Of a stretch of DNA of 64,000 nt, positions 1 through 9,372 are shown in pieces. The stretch comes from Allobaculum mucilyticum (GTDB lineage: Bacteria > Bacillota_I > Bacilli_A > Erysipelotrichales > Erysipelotrichaceae): positions 1,178,001 through 1,242,000 of the forward strand of contig NZ_CP078089.1 of NCBI RefSeq assembly GCF_022701195.1, given 5' to 3'. Made by a program: the position numbers and the translations under genes. The notes below the pieces were generated by a model. It was not told the origin of the DNA. It searched no databases and was given only the letters and a program-made list of their open reading frames with translations. Position 1 is the stretch's first letter, and every line of letters starts with the position of its first letter.

Positions 1-838
1 CCGCAATTGAACGGGTAAATCCATAGCCATCAGAAGGCTGGCCGTCTGTAAAGAAAATCAGAACCTTCCCCCGTCCATCCTGCTCAGAGCCTTCAATCAT
101 CCTCAGTCCTTCCTTCAGACCGAGGTTGGAATACGTCACCCCGCTGAATCTCAGCTGATCAATGCAGTTTCGCATAGCAGAGATATCACTAGTCAGAGGC
201 AGTTCCGGCTCAGCATAGGTATTGTAGGTAATAATGCCAAGGTTCGATTTTGGAATCCCAGCTTCCTGGGCATTGTTCGACTTTTCCAGGCTGTCCACAA
301 ACAGACTTATGGACTCTTTCATCGCATCCATGCGGGTCATGCCGGATCCATAGTCAGCTTTCATGCTTCCCGATGTATCCAGAACGAGAACGATATCGAG
401 AGGCCGGGTCAGTAAGCTTGAAATATCGCTCCAGCTTGAGAGTGCTGAAAGCGAAATATCAAATGAAGAGTTCGAAGGCGTATTTCCTGTCTGTGCCTGA
501 ACATTCTTGGATACAAGAATCTCTCCGATCCTGGATGGCGAAGTATTCAGCTGCATCAGCGGATCGGAACGCATGGAAAAGCCAATCGAATTTTCCGCAG
601 GTGTGCTTTCTGTACTTCCAGGCCAGCCTGGCTCACTCTGTGCTGTACTTTGCGGACTGTTTTCCTGGGCAGCCATCGGCCAGGCTGACAGACCATATCC
701 CACAAGCATGGCAAAAATCACCAGCCAGCTCAGCACTGCAGTCAGTGTATGAGTAAAACGTTGCTTCCGCCGTCCTGTCATCCTTTTGAAAAAACGAAAA
801 AATCCGAATCCAGATGTCCGGTTCTTCTTCTGCTTCAT
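1..838 (-). CDS. von Willebrand factor A domain surface protein, N-terminal part (runs off left edge)
   Basis: Reading the minus strand from ATG at 838 gives about 279 codons with no stop before the window edge. The start has a strong ribosome binding site (ACAGGAGG about 8 bases upstream). Residues 1-30 are very basic, residues 32-57 form a hydrophobic signal/anchor segment, and 58-140 is a low-complexity Ser/Thr/Gln linker. A vWA domain begins near residue 147 with the MIDAS motif LVLDTSGSM (metal-binding DxSxS at 154-158). A later GVTYSN and the FTDGQPS segment supply the further metal-ligand Thr and Asp. vWA domains bind ligands through a divalent cation, and in Gram-positive bacteria they often form the adhesive tip of pili or cell-wall adhesins. 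The C-terminus, where a sortase motif would lie, is outside the window. The vWA assignment is firm; the role as an adhesin is inferred. Confidence 0.85.
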   Translation of the reverse strand, partial: MKQKKNRTSGFGFFRFFKRMTGRRKQRFTHTLTAVLSWLVIFAMLVGYGLSAWPMAAQENSPQSTAQSEPGWPGSTESTPAENSIGFSMRSDPLMQLNTSPSRIGEILVSKNVQAQTGNTPSNSSFDISLSALSSWSDISSLLTRPLDIVLVLDTSGSMKADYGSGMTRMDAMKESISLFVDSLEKSNNAQEAGIPKSNLGIITYNTYAEPELPLTSDISAMRNCIDQLRFSGVTYSNLGLKEGLRMIEGSEQDGRGKVLIFFTDGQPSDGYGFTRSIA

Positions 839-1035
839 ATGTAAGCCTCCTGTGCAAGGTCCTGAATTTATTCTTGTTTACTAGCAATGTAACATCTGTT
901 TTTTTACAGATTTGTGCAGATGACTAGAATTAATGCCAGACCGTTTACATTACAGTTTCAGAAGGCCGCGCAAAACCAGTATTCCCTTTACCTGAGGGGA
1001 TATGGGGTGATGTCCCTTCCCCTGACAAATAGAAA

Positions 1036-1077
1036 AAGCCCGATGTCTTTGAGAATTGCTTCTCTGACATCGGGCTT
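1036..1077 (-). terminator. Displaced rRNA operon terminator
   Basis: An inverted repeat pairs AAGCCCGATGTC with GACATCGGGCTT around a 17-base loop. The same hairpin follows the 5S gene at 63793-63835. Here it is followed on its right by the last bases of a 5S gene (TTCAGCAGCTT then CCTATTTT), so it is the original terminator of the rRNA operon whose 5S now begins at 18215. The composite insertion at 1102-18120 separates the two. Bases 839-1035 hold only the leader of the vWA gene; I see no gene there. Confidence 0.8.
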
Positions 1078-1093
1078 ATCTATTCAGCAGCTT

Positions 1094-1101
1094 CCTATTT
1101 T
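1094..1101. repeat. Left copy of 8-bp target duplication (CCTATTTT)
   Basis: CCTATTTT lies directly before the ISL3 left end (GACAATCT...) and is repeated at 18121-18128, directly after the right end of the second ISL3 copy. The undisturbed 5S gene at the right edge of the window carries this octamer once, in the same context (CAGCTTCCTATTTTTGCC). This is the expected footprint of one insertion event; 8 bp is the usual ISL3-family duplication length. Confidence 0.9.
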
Positions 1102-1198
1102 GACAATCTAAAATTTCTTGAGGTGGGCACAGGCCTATAAAGTTTTCTAAGGTGCGAACCTCAAGAGACTAAGGCGACCTTTAAAGCTTCGTGAGGCT

Positions 1199-1274
1199 GG
1201 GGGGGAGGTGTCAGCTGAAGGGGGCATTAGACATAGCTCGGACCATGCCCCCTGGAAGCTGACACCTCCCCCCC
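1199..1274. repeat. Large subterminal hairpin of ISL3
   Basis: Two arms of about 28-31 bases face each other: a G-rich arm running from GGGGGAGGTGTCAGCT to GGGGGCAT, and a complementary arm running from ATGCCCCC to AGCTGACACCTCC, around a loop of about 17 bases. The same structure is intact in copy C (about 62107-62184, opposite strand). In copy B only the right arm remains. A second, shorter hairpin (GGACGAAACC / GGTTTCGTCC, 1374-1417) precedes the first ORF. These may insulate the transposase from outside transcription; that role is inferred. Confidence 0.75.
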
Positions 1275-1435
1275 CTATCCATTTTCTTGAGGTTTTCGCC
1301 TCTCTGAGACTTATGGGTATTGAAAGAGCTTTCCGCACGAAATACAGTTAGGAGTAACAAAGCGTAAAAAAAGGACGAAACCCCATTTGAAGTTGGCCAC
1401 TCAAAAGGTTTCGTCCTGCCCAGAAAGGCATCTAT

Positions 1436-2005
1436 ATGATAACAATAGGGCAGGCCCTTAACAACGATCTCCTTAAGAATACAGATTTGGATTCGACTGC
1501 TATCCAATATCACCTTCAGTCTGAATACAACCAGGACTACGATCATTTTATGGCTGGTCATCCTGTCTGCCCTGATTGCGGACATCGACTGTACCGCCAT
1601 GACACATGCAACAGAAGTGTTAAGATCCAATCGGCACAAACCGTAGTAAGCCTTACTATCCGCCGAGTCCATTGCCCTCATTGCGGCAGAAACCATCGTG
1701 TTCTGCCGCTTTTCGTCATTCCCAGCTTCCAGATCTGCAGCGACACCGCTGCTGAAATCATTGAGCTTCACAACAGTGGAAAGCCAGTTTCCAAGCAGTC
1801 CAACGGACTGGTTGATGCATCGACGGCCTACCGCTTTCTAAACCAGATGAAGAAGCGCTTTTCTGCCGTTCTTAAACGACTGCGCACTTTCAACGATCTA
1901 TTCACATGTTCCGCAGTAAAAATCGGTCCTTACCTGATGATTTCTCCTGGATTTCTGCATTTTTCGATTTTTCAACCTGATGCGCCCGACAAAAGTAACA
2001 AATAG
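1436..2005 (+). CDS. ISL3 companion zinc-finger protein (DUF6431-like), copy A
   Basis: About 181 residues are native to ISL3, and the last few codons come from the inserted IS1182. The protein has two Cys pairs of zinc-ribbon type (CPDCGHRLYRHDTC and a later CPHCG), followed by a helix-turn-helix-like segment ending STAYRFLNQMKKRF. The pattern resembles DUF6431 proteins, which I recall beside ISL3 transposases. It precedes the transposase in every copy here, which suggests a DNA-binding accessory or regulator of transposition. The start at 1436 has AGAAAGG upstream. In the undisturbed copies the protein ends at QPIT (183 residues); here it reads into IS1182 and ends APDKSNK. Confidence 0.7.
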   Translation: MITIGQALNNDLLKNTDLDSTAIQYHLQSEYNQDYDHFMAGHPVCPDCGHRLYRHDTCNRSVKIQSAQTVVSLTIRRVHCPHCGRNHRVLPLFVIPSFQICSDTAAEIIELHNSGKPVSKQSNGLVDASTAYRFLNQMKKRFSAVLKRLRTFNDLFTCSAVKIGPYLMISPGFLHFSIFQPDAPDKSNK

Positions 2006-3881
2006 CTGAAGTGTGTTCATAGATCTTGGACTGATCCGAATTTTTCAAAATAATGCTACAATTAATTGAAATTAATCTCGATTAAATTAATATTAGTAGT
2101 ATAATATAATTGAATATTTCGGGGGTGTTTCTTATGTCGCAGTCCAAGTTCAAACCCATTCAGATGAATCTCTTCGATCTAACCTACTCACTTTCTGATC
2201 GAAAGCTCAGAATGCTTGAATCCGGCTGGCCGGGCTATTTCAACCGTGTCATTATTCCTGAGCTGGTTAAACTTGAATCGATTTTTGAGCCTCTTTACTC
2301 AAAGAACACCAACACCAGACCTTCAACTCCTACATACCTCGTTTTAGCTATGCTTGTTTTGAAAGATCTGTTTACTCTGACAGACGAAGAACTGGAGAGA
2401 AGCGTTACCTTTTCTCTGGAGTATCAGTTCGCTCTTGGAACAACGTCCTTTGAACATCAGCCGGTAAACCAGAGAACGCTTAACCGCTTTCGTGCTGCCA
2501 ATGCCTTTTATATGCAGCAGACTGGCATCGATCTTCTCCATGAATTTGCCGAAAAACTGGCCAAGTCTCTTAAAGACGCCTATCTTGGCACCAATCTCAA
2601 GCGGAGAATGGACTCCATCATGGTCGATAACGGCGCCAGAAAGCTTTCAAGACTGCAGCTGGCGCATGTGGTCATTAAAAACATGCTCATGGTTTTGGAT
2701 GAAAACAAAATCGCAATCCCCGAGAATCTTCAACACTATATCGAGGACTTCGATGAGAATAAGGTTACTTATCACTCCCATACTCCGGCTGCGGCTAAAC
2801 TGCAGACCGCTTTTCAGGATGCCTGTGCCGTTCGTGATCTGATTCCAGGCACGCTGAATGACTGTGAAGAAGCACAGATGCTCATCCGCTTTGTTTCCGA
2901 GCAGGTCAACACAAACACCGATGGCTCTTTTCATTCCGTTCGTGACGGAAAAGAGCTGAACTCGACTGTCCTGAACAATCCAGTTGAGCCGGAATCGACT
3001 TTCCGTAAGAAGGCCGGTGAAAATCACCAGGGATACGTTGGCAATTTCGCTGAAACAGTCGACCTCGATACCAACCGAAAGATCATCGACTCATTTGATT
3101 TCCAGCCCAATATCTACAGCGATTCCAAGTTCGCCAAAGATGAAATTCAGAAGATGGCTGAAGAAGGAGACGAAACAACTTTGGTTGCCGACGGAGCCTA
3201 CATCAGCGTGGATAACATCAATGAAGCAGCTGAACACGGAATTCAACTTGTAGGAACTGCTATGACGGGTAAAGAAACACCCGATTTGACTGCTGATTTC
3301 GAAATCGATGAAGAAACAAAAACGGTAACCTGCCCAAACGGAAAGACTGCAGATCGAGTAACCTACTACGAGAAAACCGATTCCTGGAATATCTCATTCC
3401 ACAAAGAAACAACCTGTAAAGATTGCCCATTCGCTGCAACTGGCCGATGCCCGATGAAAAATCACAAAAGAGTCAGATCTGGAACCATTTCCCAGAAGAA
3501 GATCCAAAGAGCACACCTTCAGCGGACCATGAAAAGTGAAGAGGCAATTGCCAATTACCGGTTCAGAAACGGTGTTGAAGCTATCCCAAACCAGCTAAGA
3601 AGGAATCAAAAAATTGATACCCTTCCGTTCAGGGGGTTAGTGCGCAAAAAATTCGGATATACGTTAGCTATTACGGCAATAAACGTAAGACGAGTGCTGA
3701 AATACGCACAAGAAGATGCCAAACAGGCATTGGATCTTCTTGTATCTTCGCTGATTCAAGCTATGTATGTGAAATATGCCCCAATTTCACATATTGAACT
3801 CAATTTAGCTTTTGTTTGTGTTCACTATTGATGAACACCAAATCTGCCGTCAGCAAAATTGGGTATTTTGTCTGACGTATC
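1979..3881 (+). mobile_element. IS1182-family element, copy 1 (inside ISL3 copy A)
   Basis: The 1903-bp element starts GATGCGCCCGACAAAA and ends with the near-complement TTTTGTCTGACGTATC. It is flanked by the direct repeat TCAACCT (1972-1978 and 3882-3888). The uninterrupted target can be read in ISL3 copy B as TTTTTCAACCTATAACG, which confirms the boundaries. It encodes one transposase. The third-last base of the right end (T) differs from the other two copies (C). Confidence 0.92.
2134..3831 (+). CDS. IS1182-family transposase
   Basis: A 565-residue transposase. The start ATGTCGCAG at 2134 follows GGGGG about 8 bases upstream; an upstream in-frame ATG at 2110 lacks a good binding site. The N-terminal DUF772-like region (MNLFDLTYSLSDRKLRMLES) is followed by a DDE catalytic core containing VADGAYIS and the late segment RNGVEAIPNQLRRNQK. 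A Cys cluster (CKDCPFAATGRCPM) lies before the C-terminus, as in IS1182 and ISL-type DDE_Tnp_1 enzymes. The same protein is encoded at 13249-14946 and 48715-50412, so the element appears recently active. Confidence 0.93.
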   Translation: MSQSKFKPIQMNLFDLTYSLSDRKLRMLESGWPGYFNRVIIPELVKLESIFEPLYSKNTNTRPSTPTYLVLAMLVLKDLFTLTDEELERSVTFSLEYQFALGTTSFEHQPVNQRTLNRFRAANAFYMQQTGIDLLHEFAEKLAKSLKDAYLGTNLKRRMDSIMVDNGARKLSRLQLAHVVIKNMLMVLDENKIAIPENLQHYIEDFDENKVTYHSHTPAAAKLQTAFQDACAVRDLIPGTLNDCEEAQMLIRFVSEQVNTNTDGSFHSVRDGKELNSTVLNNPVEPESTFRKKAGENHQGYVGNFAETVDLDTNRKIIDSFDFQPNIYSDSKFAKDEIQKMAEEGDETTLVADGAYISVDNINEAAEHGIQLVGTAMTGKETPDLTADFEIDEETKTVTCPNGKTADRVTYYEKTDSWNISFHKETTCKDCPFAATGRCPMKNHKRVRSGTISQKKIQRAHLQRTMKSEEAIANYRFRNGVEAIPNQLRRNQKIDTLPFRGLVRKKFGYTLAITAINVRRVLKYAQEDAKQALDLLVSSLIQAMYVKYAPISHIELNLAFVCVHY

Positions 3882-3948
3882 TCAACCTATAACGTGACGC
3901 GTCATTTCTCCTCTTATGAGAATCTGCCCTCACTAAGGAGGAAGGACT

Positions 3949-5397
3949 ATGCGCAAGAAGGCAGAAACCCGTAATGTAGCGATAACTTCTCTCGAAAATT
4001 CCGTTCTTGAGCTCTATGGACTAGATCAGAACGCCGTCGAGAGTCTTTCGTCTACCAATCTGGGTGATTTAGTCATTATCAACGTCACTTTAAAACCGGA
4101 TTATCCACCCTGTCCAAGATGCGGACATGAGCATCCGAATGTCTGTAACTACGTGGACAAAACAATAACTCATTCAATTCTTCATAACTGCCGCTGTCAG
4201 ATTAACTATCATGCCCGCCGCTATAAATGTCCGGTATGTAATCGTACCTGGTATGAATTTAATCCATTCGTTTTCAAGAAGCAGAGGATCTCGGTCTCTA
4301 CTGTCGTATGCGTCCTCGAGGAAATGAGAGACCCAGCCGTAACATTTACATCAGTCGCCAAGCGCTATAATCTCTCGCCTACGACTGTTCAGCACATCTT
4401 CGACGATCATGTCCAGATCCCCAAAGCGACAACGCTTCCCCGCGTGCTGCAGCTTGACGAGACTTATTCCTTTAAGTCGGGAACCTCAGTCTATGTATGC
4501 ATGCTTCTGGACTACGACACACAGACCGCTGTTGATCTGCTTCCCAGCCGGAAAAAGCAGGATCTTATCGACTTCTTCAGCAGTTTCCCGCTGGAAGAGA
4601 GACAAAATGTTCGGTTTATTGCAGCGGATATGTACGAGACTTACAGGGTTGTCTGTAAAAAGTTCTTTCCAGACGCGATCTATGCCCGTGACAGGTTCCA
4701 TGTGATGCAGGAATTCAACAGGCGACTGACTGAGGTCCGCATCCGGACGATGAAAGGCACCCTGAAAGGGTCCGATAAATATTACCTTCTGAAACACCAG
4801 AATCACCTTCTCGGAATTAAGCCCAATGCAAAAAAGAGGCTTAAAAATCCAGATCCATATTCAAAGAAGAAAGATATTTGGGTAAACGTATTTGATCCGA
4901 ACGGTGAACGCACCTGCAATGCCCACTTCAAGACGTGGTTAAACGAGTATGAGCTCCGTGAGCTTCTGCTGAGTATCAGCGATGATCTTACGGAAGCCTA
5001 TGAAATGCGAAATACCCTGAGCGAGTTCTTTAGAAATGGAACAAAGGTGGATGCCGCCGATCGGCTGCAGGTCATTCTCGCAGATCTTAACCGGTCCCAG
5101 GTTAAGGAACTTAACGCATTCGGACAGACTGTAGTCAACTGGTTCAGGGAGATCGTTAATTCTTTCGAGATCGTCAAGACGGAGTACGTCGTTGACAAGA
5201 AGAACGGAAAAGCTCGAAGGAAGGATCACCGGCTGACTTCTTCTATGATCGAAAATCGAAACAAACTCGTGAAACAGATCAAGAACAACGCGAATGGATA
5301 CACGAACTGGAAGCGATTCAGAAATCGCGTCCTGTACGTATTGAATCGGCCAGCCTTTAGATTGGAGCCGTTCGAGAAAGAAGACAAGGGAAAGTAA
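3949..5397 (+). CDS. ISL3-family transposase, copy A
   Basis: A 482-residue transposase preceded by AAGGAGG. It has an N-terminal zinc ribbon (CPRCGHEHPNVC, then CPVCNRTW), a helix-turn-helix (SVAKRYNLSPTTVQHIF) and the ISL3 DDE core: Asp in LQLDETYSFK, Asp in FIAADMYETYR and Glu in SSMIENRNKLVKQIK. It catalyses cut-and-paste movement of ISL3. It differs from copies B and C at several residues, including YARDRFHV where the others have YACDRFHV, and it lacks one Lys. IS1182 separates it from its companion ORF but leaves its own leader and binding site intact. Confidence 0.93.
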   Translation: MRKKAETRNVAITSLENSVLELYGLDQNAVESLSSTNLGDLVIINVTLKPDYPPCPRCGHEHPNVCNYVDKTITHSILHNCRCQINYHARRYKCPVCNRTWYEFNPFVFKKQRISVSTVVCVLEEMRDPAVTFTSVAKRYNLSPTTVQHIFDDHVQIPKATTLPRVLQLDETYSFKSGTSVYVCMLLDYDTQTAVDLLPSRKKQDLIDFFSSFPLEERQNVRFIAADMYETYRVVCKKFFPDAIYARDRFHVMQEFNRRLTEVRIRTMKGTLKGSDKYYLLKHQNHLLGIKPNAKKRLKNPDPYSKKKDIWVNVFDPNGERTCNAHFKTWLNEYELRELLLSISDDLTEAYEMRNTLSEFFRNGTKVDAADRLQVILADLNRSQVKELNAFGQTVVNWFREIVNSFEIVKTEYVVDKKNGKARRKDHRLTSSMIENRNKLVKQIKNNANGYTNWKRFRNRVLYVLNRPAFRLEPFEKEDKGK

Positions 5398-5572
5398 TGA
5401 CAGTCCAGGTTCCCCTTTAAACAAAAATGAGGTTTTGAAACCTCAAGCTTTTGAAAAGCTCGTAGGTATCAAAACCTCAACAAAATTTAGAGCGCCGTTA
5501 TTTCACAGAATCCATCAGCTTTTCTTTCCTGCTGAAGAGGGAGAATACGAATAATATTTCATCTGCCCAGGC

Positions 5573-8500
5573 TTATAAATCTTGCGACAGATTGTTTGCC
5601 ATCAGTTCTGCTTGAGAAAGAACCAGTTCGATTGCACCTGGTATTTCTTCAGGTGGATAATGATACTTTTTCAAAAGACGTTTGATGTTTTTACGAATTC
5701 CAGCTCTGGCACTTTCCTTGCGTTGCCAATCAATCGAGACACTATGGCGAAGAATATCGGTGAGTTCTTTTGCGATCTGAACCAACTGATCATTCTCGTA
5801 AAAGTCTTTAACCGCTTCTGGCTTGCAAAGAGCATCATAGAAAGCAACTTCTTCAACAGACAGGCCCAGATCATTTCCAGCCTGGCTGGCATTACGAATA
5901 TCTTTTGCCATCCGCATTAATTCCTCAATTACTTCTTCATTCGTGATTAATCCGTTCACATAGGAATTCAATGCTTTTTTCAGCCGTGCCGAAAACTCTT
6001 CTGATTTGACAACGTTAGTTCGTTTAAACCCGCGAATTTCATCGTTTAGTAATCTTTTCAGCAACTCTAGGGAAAGATTCTTCTCCTTCATATTCCGGAT
6101 TTCCTCTAAGAAATCAGTATCGAACAGTGAAAATTCTTTCCCGCGATCCGAAAAAAGGCTAACTACTCCATCACTCTTGATTGTTTGTTTCAAAAGTTCA
6201 TTAATCTGTGCATTCACTTCTTTCAACGAAAGCCTGCCTGAAGCACCTGAAGTTGAAATTCGATTCAATAGAGTTTTGACCGCAATAAAATAGCCAGCTT
6301 CTCGTTGTTCTTCATCATCAACCAAACTGCTGCACAGCGAGAGAGACTGCTTTAACCGCTGCGCTTCTTTGATGAATTTGAATTGAGCCCTTTCTTTTTC
6401 CGGGATGTTCATTTCCTGGTGAGTTAAGTCCATGATGTAGTTCACTCCACCAGTGATCGCTCTTCCTTTTTCCAAATCTGTACCTTGTAAAAAGGATTTA
6501 TAATCATATCCTTTAAACAAATCTCTACAGCTAAACAGAGCTTCTTCGAAAATCGGCAGTGCCTTTTTCTTGATATCTGGATCGCCAAAATTCTTCTGAT
6601 CGCTCTTGGTGTAATCCTTCATTGCCTGCTTCAACGCAGATGCAATTCCTATGTAATCGACTACGAGTCCGCCTTCTTTATCTCCGAACACGCGGTTGAC
6701 TCTAGCAATGGCCTGCATCAAGTTGTGACCACTCATCGGTTTGAATACATACATCGTGGCCAAGGACGGAACATCAAAACCTGTTAACCACATATCTCGG
6801 ACAATTGCAATCTTGAATTCAGAATCGTTGTCTTTGAATTCTTTAGCCAATTCCGCTCGATACTTATCCGTTCCCGTGTATTTGTGCCATTCCTCTGGAT
6901 CTTTATTACTTCCGGTCATTACAATCTTGACCTTCTTATCCCAGCTAGGTTCTAGTTCCAGCAACTTGTGATAGAGCTTCACGGCTATTTCTCTTGAGTA
7001 AGCAACGATGAGAGCTTTACCAGTTAACAGATTCTCACGGTTTTCCTTGTAGTGATGAATAATATCTCTTGCTAAGGAGTCAATCGTCTCATCGCTACCA
7101 AGAATAACTTCCATGTTGCTTAGTTCTTTTTTGCTTTTATCAATTGTTATTTCGTCAGCTTGGGCAGCCAATACATCATATGTATTGTCGATTTTCCGGA
7201 GTGTTTCTTCATCCAGCTTCAACTTCATAACCCGGCTTTCATAATAGACCGGTCTGGTCGCTCCATCTTCAACAGCTTGAGTCATGTCGTAGATATCAAT
7301 ATAGTCTCCAAACACAGCTCTTGTGTCTTTATCTTCAGAATCAATCGGTGTTCCCGTAAAACCAATATAGGTTGCATTCGGAAGACTATCTCGAACCTTT
7401 TTTGCAGCACCAATAACAGTTTTGGCTAGAACATTCCCATACTGATCCTTGCTGGTTTTGAATTTTTCCGTGAGTCCGTATTGACTTCTATGAGCTTCAT
7501 CCGCCATTACAATGATGTTCTTTCGCTCAGATAAGGGTCCCCATTCATCCTCAAATTTTGCCATTGTGGTAAAGATGATCCCACCACTCTGTCTGTTATT
7601 CAAAATTTGATACAGGTTTTCTCTGGAAGTAGCCTGAATAGGTGTTTGACGCAGAAACTTATGACAATCCGAGAAGGTTTTGAACAGTTGTTCATCCAGA
7701 TCGCGACGATCAGTAAGGACGACGAACGTTGGATCATCCATTCTCTGGTCTAACAAATGAGTATAGAAAACCATGGACAGTGATTTACCACTGCCTTGCG
7801 TATGCCAGAACACGCCTCCTCGTCCATCCGTTTTCGATGCTAAAAGTGTCGAATGAACGGCTTTCTCAACAGCAAAATACTGATGATATCCAGCCATAAT
7901 CTTGATCAGACGACCACCAGGGGTCATGAATAAAATGAAGTTTCTCAAGATATTCAGGAAGCGTTCTTTCTGAAAAATGCCTGTGAAAAATGTTTCAAAG
8001 TTCGCAAACTTCGTATTCTCATAGTTTCCATCCGTCGTTTTCCAGTCCATATAACGGTCTTCATTGCTAGAAATCGTACCCGCTCGAGAAACTAACATAT
8101 CCGACATAACGCATATCTGGTTGTAGTTAAATAAGCAGGGGATATCCAGCATATAATTGCGCAACTGCACGTATCCTTCAGAGGCACCTGTTTCATCACG
8201 AGATGGTGACTTGAGCTCGATCACAACTAATGGCATTCCATTTACAAACAAGACGATATCTGGACGCTTCTTTTTGAATTCTTCCACAGTAAATTGATTC
8301 ACAATGAGAAAAGAGTTGTTCTGTACATTATCAAAATCAATCAAATGAACCAGATCATTTTTCATTTCACCATTTCGATAATAGGAGACACGTAATCCAT
8401 TTTGAAGATAGTCTGTAAATTGTTCATTCCTGGTTTCAAGAGAACCAACCTCCAGATTTCGAATTTTGGTTATGGCTTCATTAATAGCGTTGACTGGTAA

Positions 8501-8662
8501 TCCTGGATTACACATTCGTAGCGAAGCCCTTAACTCATCGAGAAGGAGAGGATCCCTGAAATCCCGATCCATATCTGGACCATATCGGTATTCATAGCCT
8601 AGCTCTGCCTCAAAAAGCTGAATTAGAGTCTTTTCATAAGAATCTTCAGTATATTGATTCAT
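5573..8662 (-). CDS. hsdR: Type I restriction enzyme, motor/endonuclease subunit HsdR
   Basis: A complete 1029-residue subunit with start ATG at 8662 and AAGGAGGG upstream. An N-terminal PD-(D/E)xK nuclease domain contains RPDIVLFVNGMPLVVIELK. It is followed by a superfamily 2 motor: Walker A TQGSGKS, DEAH-box MADEAHRSQYG, motif III GFTGTP and motif VI QAIARVNR. The C-terminal helical region for complex assembly is present. HsdR binds the methylase core (M2S1) and translocates DNA before cutting. It is the last gene of the minus-strand operon hsdM-hsdS-recombinase-hsdS'-hsdR. Because hsdM is disrupted, HsdR probably has no functional partner from this locus. Bases 5497-5572 between it and ISL3 copy A hold nothing recognisable. 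Confidence 0.95.
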   Translation of the reverse strand: MNQYTEDSYEKTLIQLFEAELGYEYRYGPDMDRDFRDPLLLDELRASLRMCNPGLPVNAINEAITKIRNLEVGSLETRNEQFTDYLQNGLRVSYYRNGEMKNDLVHLIDFDNVQNNSFLIVNQFTVEEFKKKRPDIVLFVNGMPLVVIELKSPSRDETGASEGYVQLRNYMLDIPCLFNYNQICVMSDMLVSRAGTISSNEDRYMDWKTTDGNYENTKFANFETFFTGIFQKERFLNILRNFILFMTPGGRLIKIMAGYHQYFAVEKAVHSTLLASKTDGRGGVFWHTQGSGKSLSMVFYTHLLDQRMDDPTFVVLTDRRDLDEQLFKTFSDCHKFLRQTPIQATSRENLYQILNNRQSGGIIFTTMAKFEDEWGPLSERKNIIVMADEAHRSQYGLTEKFKTSKDQYGNVLAKTVIGAAKKVRDSLPNATYIGFTGTPIDSEDKDTRAVFGDYIDIYDMTQAVEDGATRPVYYESRVMKLKLDEETLRKIDNTYDVLAAQADEITIDKSKKELSNMEVILGSDETIDSLARDIIHHYKENRENLLTGKALIVAYSREIAVKLYHKLLELEPSWDKKVKIVMTGSNKDPEEWHKYTGTDKYRAELAKEFKDNDSEFKIAIVRDMWLTGFDVPSLATMYVFKPMSGHNLMQAIARVNRVFGDKEGGLVVDYIGIASALKQAMKDYTKSDQKNFGDPDIKKKALPIFEEALFSCRDLFKGYDYKSFLQGTDLEKGRAITGGVNYIMDLTHQEMNIPEKERAQFKFIKEAQRLKQSLSLCSSLVDDEEQREAGYFIAVKTLLNRISTSGASGRLSLKEVNAQINELLKQTIKSDGVVSLFSDRGKEFSLFDTDFLEEIRNMKEKNLSLELLKRLLNDEIRGFKRTNVVKSEEFSARLKKALNSYVNGLITNEEVIEELMRMAKDIRNASQAGNDLGLSVEEVAFYDALCKPEAVKDFYENDQLVQIAKELTDILRHSVSIDWQRKESARAGIRKNIKRLLKKYHYPPEEIPGAIELVLSQAELMANNLSQDL

Positions 8663-8696
8663 GGAATCCCTCCTTTTCTAGGGAATGGTGCTGGTG

Positions 8697-8710
8697 AAAA
8701 CAAGAATTTA
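8697..8710 (+). repeat. hsdS inversion site 1
   Basis: AAAACAAGAATTTA, encoding the conserved NKNL coiled-coil residues at the hsdS spacer. It is the inverse of sites 2 and 4 and direct to site 3. Confidence 0.75.
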
Positions 8711-9361
8711 GAAGAGCAACTAATTGAATTTTATAAAGCTTGGTTTATTGGATTTGAATTCAACTCAGGGGTTCAACCAACCTCATGGAAAACTCAGCCA
8801 CTCAATGAGCTGACGAGCTTAGTGTCTAAAGGAAGGGCGCCAAAGTATTCTGACGATTCTAAGTATTTTGTATTAAATCAAAAATGTATCAGGAACCATT
8901 CTATAGACTTTAATATAGCTCGTCGCCATTCTCCTAGAGCGAATGATCCAAGCCGACTATCTTATGGCGATATCTTAATAAATTCAACTGGAACTGGAAC
9001 CTTAGGACGGGTAGCTCAATTTTGGGTAGAGAAAACAGATGTAAGTGTCGATTCCCATATCACCATTGTTCGTCCCATTAAAAGAGAATTTCTAGAGTAT
9101 CTCGGACTTTGGGCTGTAAATAACGAGTCTATCTTTGTGACTATGGCAACTGGTAGTACTGGACAGTCAGATTTACCACGGGAGCGATTAGAAAATATGA
9201 TGGTTCTTGTTCCGGATAATCAGACACTTTCCACTTTTAGCGAAATCACACAGCCGATGATTCAAATGCTAGTTCATAACAGATCTGAAAATATCTACCT
9301 GCAAGGTATTAGAGATTCGCTTCTGCCAAAACTTCTCTCAGGTGAAATCGAGATCCGATAA
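8697..9361 (+). pseudogene. hsdS: Silent inverted hsdS half (second target-recognition domain cassette)
   Basis: The frame opens from the repeat AAAACAAGAATTTA and ends KLLSGEIEIR-stop at 9361. It encodes one HsdS target-recognition domain plus the C-terminal coiled-coil repeat (KNLEEQLIEFYKAW... then NIYLQGIRDSLLPKLLSGE). It has no start codon with a ribosome binding site and lies opposite to the rest of the operon. Inverse repeats at 8697-8710 and 9359-9372 flank it. Inversion between them would join it in frame behind the hsdS half at 9901-9359 to make a full second HsdS ending about 35 bases before hsdR. It is a storage cassette, not an expressed gene in this orientation. Confidence 0.85.
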
Positions 9362-9372
9362 ATTCTTGTTTA
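9359..9372 (-). repeat. hsdS inversion site 2
   Basis: TAAATTCTTGTTTA, the exact complement of site 1 over 13 of 14 positions. Its first bases are the TAA stop of the silent cassette, and on the minus strand it encodes NKNL of the upstream hsdS half. It shares 19 bases (to TATTCGA) with site 4. Confidence 0.75.

Larger units (their letters stand above)
1102..5496 (+). mobile_element. ISL3-family element, copy A, interrupted by IS1182
   Basis: Both terminal repeats are present: GACAATCTAAAATTTCTTGA at 1102 and, read from the right end, GGCGCTCTAAATTTTGTTGA ending at 5496. They share most positions over about 23 bases. The element encodes a zinc-finger companion protein (1436-1978) and the transposase (3949-5397). 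An IS1182 copy occupies 1979-3881. Without it the element is about 2.49 kb, matching copy C at 59793-62280. The right flank (GTTATTTC) does not match the left flank, because the matching duplication lies beyond copy B. Confidence 0.9.

Noticed and set aside
250-756. Plus-strand open frame opposite the vWA gene
   Set aside because: It lies antisense to a clear vWA coding frame, has no ribosome binding site and no domain pattern.
1147-1771. Minus-strand frames in the ISL3 left region
   Set aside because: They recur only as the antisense of the zinc-finger ORF and hairpin, and have no start signal.
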